Shown one piece after another: positions 24,260 to 32,230 of a stretch of DNA of 34,285 nucleotides. Below the pieces are notes generated by a model. The model was not told the origin of the DNA, did not search any database, and saw only the letters and a program-made list of their open reading frames with translations. Position numbers and translations under genes: made by a program. How positions within the stretch are numbered: the stretch's first letter is position 1; every line of letters starts with the position of its first letter. The DNA is from an uncultured Pelagibacteraceae bacterium (lineage in GTDB: Bacteria; Pseudomonadota; Alphaproteobacteria; Pelagibacterales; Pelagibacteraceae): NCBI GenBank assembly GCA_902599495.1, contig CACKFY010000009.1, forward strand, positions 1 to 34,285, given 5' to 3'.

Positions 24260-24582
24260 ATACTTGTTAAAACAGATAAAAGTATAGCAGAAAATATTGT
24301 TGGTATAACCAAATTTTTCTTCATTATTATGAAAATAAATATACAGATAATAAGGACTATCAAACGTATTATGATGTCAGCATCAGCTAATACCCCAGCA
24401 GGGAAAATTATAATTCTACCAAGCAAAGCTGCTAAAGTTGAGTAGGCAACTAAATTAAACCAATCAAAAAGTTTTGAACTAGCATCAACTCTTTCTGAAG
24501 TTAACGCTCCTAAGAAACGTGATATAAATGTTGCAACAGATGTTGCGATTATTGCTAATATTATAATTTTATTTGGATCCAT
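24256..24582 (-). CDS. azlD: AzlD family branched-chain amino acid transport protein
   Basis: This small membrane subunit (108 residues) of an AzlCD-type permease has four hydrophobic segments; the stretch ATFISRFLGAL and the repeated aliphatic C-terminal helices fit AzlD. I place the start at the ATG at 24582-24580, since GGAG lies 6 nt upstream. An in-frame TTG at 24594 would add four residues, but it contains that ribosome binding site. The gene overlaps azlC by 14 nt and glaH by 4 nt. AzlCD systems export branched-chain amino acids or analogues in other bacteria. Confidence 0.85.
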   Translation of the reverse strand: MDPNKIIILAIIATSVATFISRFLGALTSERVDASSKLFDWFNLVAYSTLAALLGRIIIFPAGVLADADIIIRLIVLIICIFIFIIMKKNLVIPTIFSAILLSVLTSI

Positions 24583-25276
24583 CTCTGACTCCAAATAAAT
24601 ATGATATTGAGCCAGCTGTTAAACCGGCAAAAAGAATAGCCCACTCGCTTGAAAATAAATAAAACACTGGGCCTAGAGTAGTTCCTAATATAATAGCTAA
24701 AGAAATTTTTAAGTTGTTCATTGCTCCAATCATCATACAAAAGAAATAAACAGGATTTACGATTGCTAATCCTATAATAATATCTTTGTTTAGATAGTCT
24801 GCTAAAGTAAAACCTATTAAAGTTGTTATAATTGCAGTGGTCCATGTTCCAAAGCCTATACCTATCCAAAAGTCAATTCTGTATTTCTGATCAATTTTTT
24901 TATACGTGTCTTTAGCTATTAGCCAAGATGAGATTGCAAGAAAGTGACATGATAAATAATATTTCCATCTAGGTTGAGACTTATGTTTAAGTAAAGGGAA
25001 AAGAGATACGGTCATTGGGTATAGTCTGAAATTTACTAACCAAACAGCTATAAAAATATTAATTATTGATGCGCCAATTAATAAAGACTCGGCCATTACA
25101 AGTTGACCTGGTAGAGCATAAGTAAAAAAACTTGATGCAGCACTTTGATGTATGTTTAAACCTGCATCCTTAAGTAAAGCTCCAAGTGCAATAAAGCATG
25201 CAGCTAATGGTATCGCTGGACTTCTTATCCCTATTAATGATTTAAGTCCTTTAATAAAAATTTTTGAATTTATCAT
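24569..25276 (-). CDS. azlC: AzlC family transporter subunit
   Basis: This 235-residue inner-membrane protein of the AzlC (LIV-E) family has a GIRSPAIPLAACFIALGAL-type start, the typical FFTYALPGQLVMAESLL segment, and WLVNFRLYPMTVSLFPLLK. The family forms an exporter with AzlD for branched-chain amino acids and toxic analogues. The gene begins inside the last four bases of livF2 (ATGA), so it is tied to an ABC importer operon, an unusual mix of likely import and export genes. The GGAGG before the ATG lies too close to be a normal site, which fits coupled translation. Confidence 0.87.
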   Translation of the reverse strand: MINSKIFIKGLKSLIGIRSPAIPLAACFIALGALLKDAGLNIHQSAASSFFTYALPGQLVMAESLLIGASIINIFIAVWLVNFRLYPMTVSLFPLLKHKSQPRWKYYLSCHFLAISSWLIAKDTYKKIDQKYRIDFWIGIGFGTWTTAIITTLIGFTLADYLNKDIIIGLAIVNPVYFFCMMIGAMNNLKISLAIILGTTLGPVFYLFSSEWAILFAGLTAGSISYLFGVRDGSK

Positions 25277-26058
25277 CCTCCAAGGAATAATCTGCCTACG
25301 TCAGGATTTTTTAAAAGATCATTTCCTTTGCCAGCAATTGCTGTTTGACCAGAAACTAAAACGTATCCTATGTCAGCAAATTCTAAACCTTTTTTTGCAT
25401 TTTGCTCAACTAAGATAATTGTTTTCTTTTCTGTTTTTTGTAGATCTTCTAAAATTTCAAACACCATACCTATATACTTAGGTTCTAAACCAATTGAAGG
25501 TTCATCAACAAGTAGCACCGAGGGTTTCATGACTAAAGCTCTAGAAATTTCTAATAGTCTTCTTTCTCCGCCTGATAAAACTTTTGCAGGTTGATTTCTT
25601 CTGTTTCTTAGTCTGTCATATTTTTGAAAAATTCTTTCAGCCTCTTCGTAAGCTTCATCTTGTTTATCTTTAATATATCCTCCCATTAAAAGATTTTCTT
25701 CCACTGTCATGTCAGGAAAAACAGAATTATCCTGCAAAATATATGCAATACCAACTTTGCTTAATTTTTCTGCAGGTGTAAGCTTAGTAATTTCATTGCC
25801 TTCTAATTCAATCTTTCCATCAAAGATATTTGTGAAACCATATATAGAGTGAAGAATTGTAGATTTTCCTGCCCCGTTTGGTCCAATTAAGCATAACGAT
25901 TGAGCTTTACTCACTGTTAAATCAAATTTATGAAGAATTTCCATCTTTCCGTAACCTGCGTTCAGCCCTCTTATTGTTAAATGAACATCGTTAGGAGATA
26001 GTTTATTTAATTCTTCTAACCCTGGAGCTTTACCTAAAACATCGTATTGATTAGCCAT
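25273..26058 (-). CDS. Second LIV-type ABC transporter, ATP-binding protein (LivF-like)
   Basis: This ABC ATPase has 261 residues, about 25 more than typical LivF owing to an N-terminal extension (about residues 1-27) rich in charged residues. Walker A is GPNGAGKS (59-66), the signature is LSGGERRLLEI, Walker B is VLLVDEPSIGLEP and the switch region is LVEQNAKKGLEFAD. The LSGGERRLLEI and SIGLEP variants differ from livF1 in this window. It overlaps livG2 by 1 nt and azlC by 4 nt. Confidence 0.93.
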   Translation of the reverse strand: MANQYDVLGKAPGLEELNKLSPNDVHLTIRGLNAGYGKMEILHKFDLTVSKAQSLCLIGPNGAGKSTILHSIYGFTNIFDGKIELEGNEITKLTPAEKLSKVGIAYILQDNSVFPDMTVEENLLMGGYIKDKQDEAYEEAERIFQKYDRLRNRRNQPAKVLSGGERRLLEISRALVMKPSVLLVDEPSIGLEPKYIGMVFEILEDLQKTEKKTIILVEQNAKKGLEFADIGYVLVSGQTAIAGKGNDLLKNPDVGRLFLGG

Positions 26059-26792
26059 TACTGTGCTCCTAAATAAGCATCAACAACTCGCTTATCATTT
26101 TTAATTTGATCTGGTGAACCTTCTGCTAACATTTTTCCATGTGCTAGACAGAATATTTTTTGAGCTAAGCTCATTATTACTCTCATATTATGTTCAATAA
26201 CTAATAACGTGATTCCATAATCTTTGTTTATTTTAATTAACCTATCTATAATTCCATTAATTAACGTTGGATTTATTCCTGCCGTTGGTTCATCTAATAA
26301 AAGCATTTTTGGCTCATTCATTAATGCCATAGCTAATTCTAGTAATTTTTGCTGTCCAAATGATAAATCTCCTGCTCTTAAATTTCTTTTCTGATATAGA
26401 CCAACAAAGTTAAGAAGATTTTCCGCCTTTTCAGTCAACTCTGTAGGCACTTTTGCAAATATAAATCCTGAGTCGCTAGCTTTATGACTTATAAGCATAT
26501 TTTCTACGCAATTCAGTTTTGAATAAATTCGTGTTTGCTGAAAAGTTCTTAATAAGCCTAGTTTTGCTACTGCTGGTACAGGCATTTCGGAAACCTCGGT
26601 GTTATCAAAGATAATAGATCCTTGATCTATTGGGTGAGTTCCTACAATTGAATTAAATAAAGTTGTTTTACCAGAGCCGTTTGGTCCAATTAAACCAACT
26701 ATTGATCCCTGCTCTACTGAAACAGAAATGTCAACGTTGGCTTGGACACCACCAAAAGATTTACTTACATTTTTTACTTCTAAAATGCTCAT
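26058..26792 (-). CDS. Second LIV-type ABC transporter, ATP-binding protein (LivG-like)
   Basis: This ABC ATPase has 244 residues. Walker A is GPNGSGKT (36-43), LLRTFQQTRIYSKLNCVENM is the LivG-type Q-loop region, LSFGQQKLLELA is the signature, and MLLLDEPTAGINP carries Walker B. The LVIEHNMRVIM switch motif is also of LivG type. It works with the LivF-like protein to drive the permease pair. It overlaps livM2 by 4 nt and livF2 by 1 nt. Confidence 0.93.
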   Translation of the reverse strand: MSILEVKNVSKSFGGVQANVDISVSVEQGSIVGLIGPNGSGKTTLFNSIVGTHPIDQGSIIFDNTEVSEMPVPAVAKLGLLRTFQQTRIYSKLNCVENMLISHKASDSGFIFAKVPTELTEKAENLLNFVGLYQKRNLRAGDLSFGQQKLLELAMALMNEPKMLLLDEPTAGINPTLINGIIDRLIKINKDYGITLLVIEHNMRVIMSLAQKIFCLAHGKMLAEGSPDQIKNDKRVVDAYLGAQ

Positions 26793-27853
26793 TTTAATTC
26801 CACCTGCGCTTTACGATCTTTTTCATCAATTACTTCACCAAATCTTTCAGGATATTTTTCTCTTAACCAACCCATTAGTCCCTCAGGGAAATAAATTACA
26901 ATTACTACAATTAAAACTCCTAGGGCAACGTATTGCCAACCTAAGATTAAAGTCCAGAAACCCTCTTTTAAAAAATGGAATAAAGTTGCACCAATAACCG
27001 GTCCCCATAAAGTTCCTTTACCTCCTAGAATTGCCATCAAGACCATGAACACTCCCATTTCTCTTCCATCAAAAGCAACATCTGTTGAATCTATGTATCC
27101 GATTAGTCCACCCATTATTCCTCCGGCTAGACCAGCAAAAAAAGCGGACACCATCCATCCAACAATTTTATATTTCATTGTTTGAATGCCCATCGCTTCA
27201 GCTTTATCTTCATTGTCTCTTATTGCATTTAAAATTAATTTGAATCTAGATCCATAAATCCATTTGATAAAAACAAATGTGCCAATTAATAATACAAAAC
27301 TTAAAAAATAGAAAAAATCTCCTCTAGCTCCGGGATCAACTATATCTTTTGGAAATGGTGGAGTAGTAAAGCCCTGACCTGCTCCAATGATTTCAATACC
27401 TCCAGCAATTTCACCTGCGGCAATACCTAAGCCTAAAGTACAAATAGCAAAATAATGGCCTCTTAATCCTAAAATAGCGTAGCCAATTGCGCCTGCAATA
27501 ATGGTCGGAACTAAAGCTGCAACTAATAAACCAACACCCATACCTTGAAAATATTGAGATGTAGTGTGTACAAATGTTTTCTCACCACCGCTTTCCGTCC
27601 ATTCAGCTAATGGAAAAAACATTCCTACTTGAACCGATGCAGTAAGATACATTCCTAGACCATAAAAAAGAATGTTTCCAAAAGTATTATAACCCATTTC
27701 TCCACCTTGCAGATTCCATGTCATAGCTAATACTATTAAAACACAAAGTATTGTAAGCTGAACTTTAAAACCTGGGAATAAAAATGGAGCAGCTAGTCCT
27801 AAAATTATTAAGCCAGAGTATAAAATTAAATCTTTTTGTTTAACTTTGTCCAT
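26789..27853 (-). CDS. Second LIV-type ABC transporter permease (LivM-like)
   Basis: This 354-residue permease is shorter than livM1 in the window because it lacks the long N-terminal extension. Recognisable are GYNTFGNILFYGLGMYL, LRGHYFAICTLGLGIAAGE, the NAIRDNEDKAEAMGIQTMKYK coupling loop and FDGREMGVFMVLMAILGGKGTLWGP. The C-terminus carries a basic/acidic cytoplasmic tail. It directly follows livH2 with no gap and overlaps livG2 by 4 nt. The substrate is set by the binding protein, not by this subunit. Confidence 0.92.
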   Translation of the reverse strand: MDKVKQKDLILYSGLIILGLAAPFLFPGFKVQLTILCVLIVLAMTWNLQGGEMGYNTFGNILFYGLGMYLTASVQVGMFFPLAEWTESGGEKTFVHTTSQYFQGMGVGLLVAALVPTIIAGAIGYAILGLRGHYFAICTLGLGIAAGEIAGGIEIIGAGQGFTTPPFPKDIVDPGARGDFFYFLSFVLLIGTFVFIKWIYGSRFKLILNAIRDNEDKAEAMGIQTMKYKIVGWMVSAFFAGLAGGIMGGLIGYIDSTDVAFDGREMGVFMVLMAILGGKGTLWGPVIGATLFHFLKEGFWTLILGWQYVALGVLIVVIVIYFPEGLMGWLREKYPERFGEVIDEKDRKAQVELK

Positions 27854-28747
27854 TTATTTCAAATACTCCCTTTTCTTTGAAAGTTTAAATCTTCTATAAA
27901 CTAATATGAAAACTAGCAGCATAAACACTGCCCCAATTCTAAATTCTGTTCCTAAAATATAATCTGCAAATTCCTCAAAAAGTCCTAAACCCATCCCAGA
28001 AATTGCTACTGCAGGTAAATTTCCTAGACCCGCAACTATTACTATCATGAAAGATCTTACCGTATACGGAAGGCCTACGTATGGGTGCAGGGTAAGTGTA
28101 ATTGCGATCAAAGCACCAGCAATTCCACACAATGCTGCGTTAATACCAAAAGTTGCTGCGTAAACTTTTTCTGTATCAACACCTAAAATTTTTGCAGCTC
28201 TAGCATTTTGCGCTGTAGCTCTTATAGCTCGTCCAAGTCTAGATTTTTTCATATATATTACTAAAGCGACTGCATACAAAATACTTACTACTGCAGAGAA
28301 AATTTTTGAGTTGGGTAAAGTTACTGAATTATCAAATAGCATTGTTGTTCCGTATTCTGATTGAGCAACAACAACATCTGCACCAAAAATAAAATTCATT
28401 AATTGTTGAAATATGATAGCGATACCAAAGGTTGCTAAAATTGAGATAAATAAATCGCGATCTACGACTTTATTTATAACTAATTTATAAAGTGCCCAAC
28501 CAACAAAAAACATAATAATTGGGGAAACAATAACTCCCCATGCTGGGTGAATTCCAGCTAGATACATTGTATAAGCAATATAACCTCCAAGGATAACTAG
28601 ATCTCCTTGTGCAATATTAATTATATTCATTACTCCCCATTGCAGAGCCATACCGTAGGCAATTAAAGCAAATAAAATACCTAGAAGAATTCCGTCCAGA
28701 GAAGCTTGGACCATAAGGATTGGAGCTTTAAAAATAAGAAAGTCCAT
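27854..28747 (-). CDS. Second LIV-type ABC transporter permease (LivH-like)
   Basis: This 297-residue permease shows SLDGILLGILFALIAYGMAL, WGVMNIINIAQGDLVILGGY, the RATAQNARAAKILGVDTEKV coupling loop and FMIVIVAGLGNLPAVAISGMGLG, all typical of LivH relatives. The N-terminal QWGVMNIINIAQGD version differs from the NFAHGD form of livH1, marking this as a separate subfamily. It is separated from its binding protein gene by a strong hairpin at 28769-28799, so its transcript depends on read-through or processing. Confidence 0.92.
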   Translation of the reverse strand: MDFLIFKAPILMVQASLDGILLGILFALIAYGMALQWGVMNIINIAQGDLVILGGYIAYTMYLAGIHPAWGVIVSPIIMFFVGWALYKLVINKVVDRDLFISILATFGIAIIFQQLMNFIFGADVVVAQSEYGTTMLFDNSVTLPNSKIFSAVVSILYAVALVIYMKKSRLGRAIRATAQNARAAKILGVDTEKVYAATFGINAALCGIAGALIAITLTLHPYVGLPYTVRSFMIVIVAGLGNLPAVAISGMGLGLFEEFADYILGTEFRIGAVFMLLVFILVYRRFKLSKKREYLK

Positions 28748-28768
28748 AAAAACCTAAAACTTATAAAA

Positions 28769-28799
28769 GAAATGCCCCCTAAATACTAGGGGGCATTTC
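28769..28799 (-). terminator. Terminator or attenuator hairpin between the binding protein gene and livH2
   Basis: GAAATGCCCCCTA, a 5-nt loop (GTATT) and TAGGGGGCATTTC form a perfect 13-bp stem on the minus strand, followed by TTTT. It lies 16 nt past the binding protein stop and 22 nt before the livH2 start. It would limit transcription into the permease genes and raise or stabilise the binding protein mRNA. Confidence 0.85.
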
Positions 28800-28814
28800 A
28801 AATCTAATTAGATA

Positions 28815-30059
28815 TTAACTTCTTTCAGACCACTTAGGGATTGGGTGGTAGAATTTGTCTGAAGCCCATTTTGTTGGAGCAACAACTTTATTCTCACACG
28901 TATCACCTTTACATCTTACTTGGAATAAAATCATAGGCTTAGCAGTGTTTTGTCCGCCAGGTCCAAATTTAATATTTCCATAGAAAGTTTGCATTTCAGT
29001 AGTCTTAAGAGCGTCTCTTACTTTATCTCCATCAAAAGAATTTGCTCTTTCAAACGCATCTTTGAATACTAATAAAGCAGCAGAAGACTCAGCTGATTGG
29101 TATGGTGGAGCATAACCAAACTCTTTTTTAAAGTCTTTGTCATACTTCTTACCAGTTCCAAAAAACTTATCTTTATAGCTTAAGTTTTTATGCCACTGTG
29201 ATGCACATAATGCGTATTCTGATTTCTTTCCGTGTTGTTTAGAAAGTTTTGCAGCATCGCAGTGTGTCATCGCTAACATAGGAACATCTACTTTCATTTC
29301 AGCTATTTGTCTGATTGCAGTCAATGCACCTTTTGTGTGACCTGATACAACAAGTACATCTGGCTTAGTAGCTTTTACTTTAGCTAGTGTAGCTGCCATA
29401 TCGTTTAGTTCTTTTGGTAATTTATCATCGATAATAATCTCTGATCCAGTTCTCTTTGCTGCATCTAAGATACCTAATCTCACGTCTTGTGAGAATGCAT
29501 CTTGTTCAAATGCTTGTGCAATTCTTACTGGCTTACCACCGTTTTTTTCTACCGCTAAATCGATAGCTACTTCAAGGTATTGGTTAGCTGGTGATAACAC
29601 AGCAAACAAATATTTGTATCCTTTTGTAAATAAAGATCTAGATGCACCGTTCGCTTCAACCATAGGAATTTTATATTTCTCGGTTACTGGTGCGATGGCT
29701 TTTGTTAAACCTGAACTATAAGGTCCAAGCATATACTTAACACCATCTTGGTTAATTAGTCTTTCAGCTAATTGTGCGGCTCTCTTTGGATTTGACTCAT
29801 CATCGTAATAAATGATTTCAAATTTATATTTCTTCCCTTGAACTTCAACTCCACCCATTTTATTGATTCTGTCAACGGCTAAGTTGTAACCGTTTTGAGT
29901 GTGAACTCCATTTGAAGAATATTTTCCAGTTAGAGAAATTGCAGCACCTAATACTATGTACTCACCATCAACTTTTGCAAAAGAAGATGACATGCTTGAT
30001 AGCATTAATGTAATAGCTGAAATAAATGTAATAAATAGTTTTGTTAATTTATTCATCAT
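28815..30059 (-). CDS. Second LIV-type ABC transporter, periplasmic binding protein
   Basis: This 414-residue periplasmic binding protein is of the Peripla_BP_6 (LivJ-like) fold. The signal peptide ends SSSFA (about residue 28); then come YIVLGAAISLTGKYSSNG and DRINKMGGVEVQGKKY. It is longer than LivJ and lacks the LivJ cysteine pair; instead it has C267, C285, C383 and C388, possibly two disulfides. This suggests a different ligand from the livJ product. AGAGGA precedes the first of two adjacent ATG codons. It is the first gene of its operon, behind a good promoter and a (TTAA)4 leader. Confidence 0.91.
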   Translation of the reverse strand: MMNKLTKLFITFISAITLMLSSMSSSFAKVDGEYIVLGAAISLTGKYSSNGVHTQNGYNLAVDRINKMGGVEVQGKKYKFEIIYYDDESNPKRAAQLAERLINQDGVKYMLGPYSSGLTKAIAPVTEKYKIPMVEANGASRSLFTKGYKYLFAVLSPANQYLEVAIDLAVEKNGGKPVRIAQAFEQDAFSQDVRLGILDAAKRTGSEIIIDDKLPKELNDMAATLAKVKATKPDVLVVSGHTKGALTAIRQIAEMKVDVPMLAMTHCDAAKLSKQHGKKSEYALCASQWHKNLSYKDKFFGTGKKYDKDFKKEFGYAPPYQSAESSAALLVFKDAFERANSFDGDKVRDALKTTEMQTFYGNIKFGPGGQNTAKPMILFQVRCKGDTCENKVVAPTKWASDKFYHPIPKWSERS

Positions 30060-30071
30060 ATTTCCTCTCTG

Positions 30072-30088
30072 TTAATTAATTAATTAAT
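30072..30088 (-). repeat. (TTAA)4 tandem repeat in the leader of the second binding protein gene
   Basis: Four TTAA units and one extra base lie between the promoter and the AGAGGA site. On the mRNA the repeat ends in AATTAACA (30077-30070), the same element as in the livJ and tctC leaders. Confidence 0.85.
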
Positions 30089-30093
30089 AAATT

Positions 30094-30122
30094 ATTAAAA
30101 CAAGATTTTCTAAAAATGACAA
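30094..30122 (-). promoter_or_regulatory. Candidate sigma-70-type promoter for the second LIV-type operon
   Basis: TTGTCA (30122-30117), 17 nt, TTTAAT (30099-30094): each box has one mismatch to consensus at ideal spacing. Transcription would start near 30087, at the upstream end of the (TTAA)4 repeat. Confidence 0.6.
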
Positions 30123-30135
30123 CAGTAAGAATTAA

Positions 30136-30750
30136 TTAATAGTTTTCTGTAAGCGCGACATAAACTGCAATTATCAGAAGTACACACGCAGAGATTGTAT
30201 TTAAAATTCTTGGATTGTTTTTTAACCAAGCAGCAATTTTTTTTGCTGCAATCCCATACATCATTAAACTTAGAAAGTCTAAAGACATCCAAGTACATAT
30301 TAAAATTAAAAATTGAGAAATTACATTCCCATTAAAATTTATAAAAGTTACAAATATTGTTCCAAAAAAAACTAGTGCTTTAGGACTTAATCCTGCAACT
30401 ATAAATCCATCCCTGTACATTGCCAGATTGCTTTTAATTACTTTATTTTGAGTATTAACCTTTTTAATTTTTTGCACATAGGTTTCATAAGCTAAATAAA
30501 TAAGATATATAATTCCTGCCCATTTCAAATATGTAAATATTTTTGGATTATCAATTAGCATACTTCCAATTACAAAAGTCACTAAGGAGGCTTGAACAAA
30601 ATTAGCTGATATGTCTCCGAAAGCAGTCCAAACTGATTTTCTTAAACCATGGTTGATAGTATTTGAAACTATTACAACTCTAGGAGGTCCAGGTGTGATA
30701 AAATAAAACAGTATTAATTGGATGTAAATAAAGTAATTTTCAGGAAACAT
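30136..30750 (-). CDS. LysE/RhtB family amino acid exporter (second copy)
   Basis: This 204-residue membrane protein has six likely transmembrane segments. The family motif ITPGPPRVVIVSNTINHGLR is at the N-terminus and AGLSPKALVFFGTIF is mid-protein. It is only distantly similar to the other LysE-type protein at 10583-11170 (FSPGPNN versus ITPGPPR), so it is a paralog rather than a recent duplicate. The substrate is unknown. It is divergent from the TIGR03643 gene by about 24 nt and ends upstream of the second LIV-type operon promoter. Confidence 0.87.
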   Translation of the reverse strand: MFPENYFIYIQLILFYFITPGPPRVVIVSNTINHGLRKSVWTAFGDISANFVQASLVTFVIGSMLIDNPKIFTYLKWAGIIYLIYLAYETYVQKIKKVNTQNKVIKSNLAMYRDGFIVAGLSPKALVFFGTIFVTFINFNGNVISQFLILICTWMSLDFLSLMMYGIAAKKIAAWLKNNPRILNTISACVLLIIAVYVALTENY

Positions 30751-30774
30751 TATAATGTTATATATATTTTTTTT

Positions 30775-31077
30775 ATGAAGAAGAGAAGTCTAATTCCTGA
30801 AACAAGAGTTAAAAATGCAGAGCCTAAAAAATACGATGAAGATTGGATAATTTGGGCTGCATGGGCTGACAGAATTACATTTGAAGAGATACAAAAAAAG
30901 ACAGGAAAAAAAGAGTCTGAAGTCATCAAAATAATGCGAAAGAATTTAAAAAAAAATTCTTTTAAACTTTGGAGAAAAAGAGTTCATAATAAAAGCATTA
31001 AGCATAGGAAAAAATTTAAAGAGGATAGAAAAAAAGTCAGAGAAAAAATAAGGATAAGTGATATAAGTATATTATGA
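30775..31077 (+). CDS. TIGR03643 family small basic protein
   Basis: This 100-residue basic protein of a conserved family of unknown function matches the pattern DWIIWAAWADRITFEEI, then a Glu-rich helix with EVIKIMRKNLK, then SFKLWRKRV near the C-terminus. The middle looks like a helix-turn-helix-type fold, and the tail is strongly basic, so nucleic acid binding is plausible but untested. I use the ATG at 30775; an upstream ATG at 30718 would overlap the divergent LysE start. It overlaps the glutaredoxin gene by ATGA, which suggests coupled translation. No clear ribosome binding site precedes it. Confidence 0.78.
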   Translation: MKKRSLIPETRVKNAEPKKYDEDWIIWAAWADRITFEEIQKKTGKKESEVIKIMRKNLKKNSFKLWRKRVHNKSIKHRKKFKEDRKKVREKIRISDISIL

Positions 31078-31328
31078 AAAAAGTTACCATGTATACTGGA
31101 AGCCCGTGCTCATTTTGTGAAGCTGCAAAAGCACTTTTAAAAACAAAAAATGTTGAAATTGAAGAATTTGATATTTGGAAAGATCCTGCAAAAGCAAAAG
31201 AAATGTTGCAGAGAACAAATGGGGCAAGAACAATTCCGCAAATTTTTATTGGGGACCATTATATAGGTGGTAATGATAAGCTTCAGTCTGCAAATAGAAG
31301 TGGTGAATTAGATAAATTATTATCTTAA
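31074..31328 (+). CDS. grxC: Glutaredoxin 3
   Basis: This small dithiol glutaredoxin of 84 residues has a CSFC active site (C12, C15; the common form is CPYC), the cis-proline loop RTIPQIFIG (cis-Pro in TIPQ), and the GGNDKL glutathione-binding motif near the end. It reduces protein disulfides and glutathione mixed disulfides in the cytoplasm. It is co-transcribed with the TIGR03643 gene (4-nt overlap) and convergent with the ribokinase-like gene, 2 nt away. Confidence 0.93.
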   Translation: MKKVTMYTGSPCSFCEAAKALLKTKNVEIEEFDIWKDPAKAKEMLQRTNGARTIPQIFIGDHYIGGNDKLQSANRSGELDKLLS

Positions 31329-31330
31329 TC

Positions 31331-32230
31331 TTATTTTAAATCTGTTAACAAAGGCATCGAGTTACCTGCGCCAAGTTTTAAAGTTGATAAACCTGCAACT
31401 TGATTAGCAATATTTAAACACTCTTTAATACTTTTATTTTTTGATAAAGCGTATGCCAGACCACCGTTAAAAGCGTCACCTGCACCTGTTGTATCTTCAA
31501 CTTTTTTAAATGGAAGAGCCTTGATGTAGATTTCTTCTACACCATCAAAATAAAAAAGACCTTTTTCCCCTAATGTAATTATTACCTTTTTAAGTCCTAA
31601 TGCCAAAAGTTTCTTCGCACTTTCTTTAGCATCGTTTTCGTTGTTTATTTTTACTCCAGTATAAAACTCAGCCTCAGCTTCATTAGGAGTAAAGTAATCG
31701 GCTAAACTAAAAAATTCCTTATCTAATTTGCATGCTGGAGCAGGATTTAATATATTAGTTAAACCACTTTCTTTAGCCACTTTTAAACAATGTAATGTTA
31801 CCTCTGTTGGTATTTCTAACTGAGTTAAGAATATTTTTGATTTTTTTATTATTTTGGTATCTATTTCTTCTATAGTAAAACTTGCTGGGGCACCTCTAAC
31901 AACGGTAATCGCATTTTGTCCAGTATTACTATCAACATGAATACCAGCTACTCCTGTTTGATGCTCTTTAGAAATTATAATGTTAGATGTATCTATTTTA
32001 TTTTGTTTAAGTGAGTCTAAAGCGAGTTTGCCATAGTCATCATCCCCAATTTTAGAAATAAAATTAACATTACATCCTAGCCTTGCTAGAGCTATTGCTT
32101 GATTGCAGCCCTTACCGCCCGGGCCAATATTATATTTATCGCCAAGAATAGTTTCACCAGTTGTTGGAATTTTATTTGCTGAAAAACTTAAGTCTGCAAC
32201 AAATATACCTAAAACAGTAACTTCACTCAT
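31331..32230 (-). CDS. rbsK: Ribokinase-like PfkB family sugar kinase
   Basis: This 299-residue kinase matches ribokinase: TTGETILGDKYNIGPGGKGCNQA at about 23-45, NPAPA at about 162-166, TPNEAE near 181, and the anion hole/catalytic motif DTTGAGDAFNGG with catalytic D252. It phosphorylates ribose or a similar sugar or nucleoside at the expense of ATP. No ribose transporter is nearby, so recycling of nucleoside ribose is a reasonable guess. It overlaps the CcdA gene by one base (TAATG), which is an unrelated function. The symbol is assigned on family similarity. Confidence 0.85.
   Translation of the reverse strand: MSEVTVLGIFVADLSFSANKIPTTGETILGDKYNIGPGGKGCNQAIALARLGCNVNFISKIGDDDYGKLALDSLKQNKIDTSNIIISKEHQTGVAGIHVDSNTGQNAITVVRGAPASFTIEEIDTKIIKKSKIFLTQLEIPTEVTLHCLKVAKESGLTNILNPAPACKLDKEFFSLADYFTPNEAEAEFYTGVKINNENDAKESAKKLLALGLKKVIITLGEKGLFYFDGVEEIYIKALPFKKVEDTTGAGDAFNGGLAYALSKNKSIKECLNIANQVAGLSTLKLGAGNSMPLLTDLK

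Noticed and set aside
24582-24594. TTG start of azlD at 24594
   Set aside because: The GGAG site lies within the extra four codons and is spaced correctly for the ATG at 24582.
30718-30774. Longer start for the TIGR03643 gene at 30718
   Set aside because: It would overlap the start of the divergent LysE gene and adds residues that do not resemble the family; the ATG at 30775 gives the expected length.
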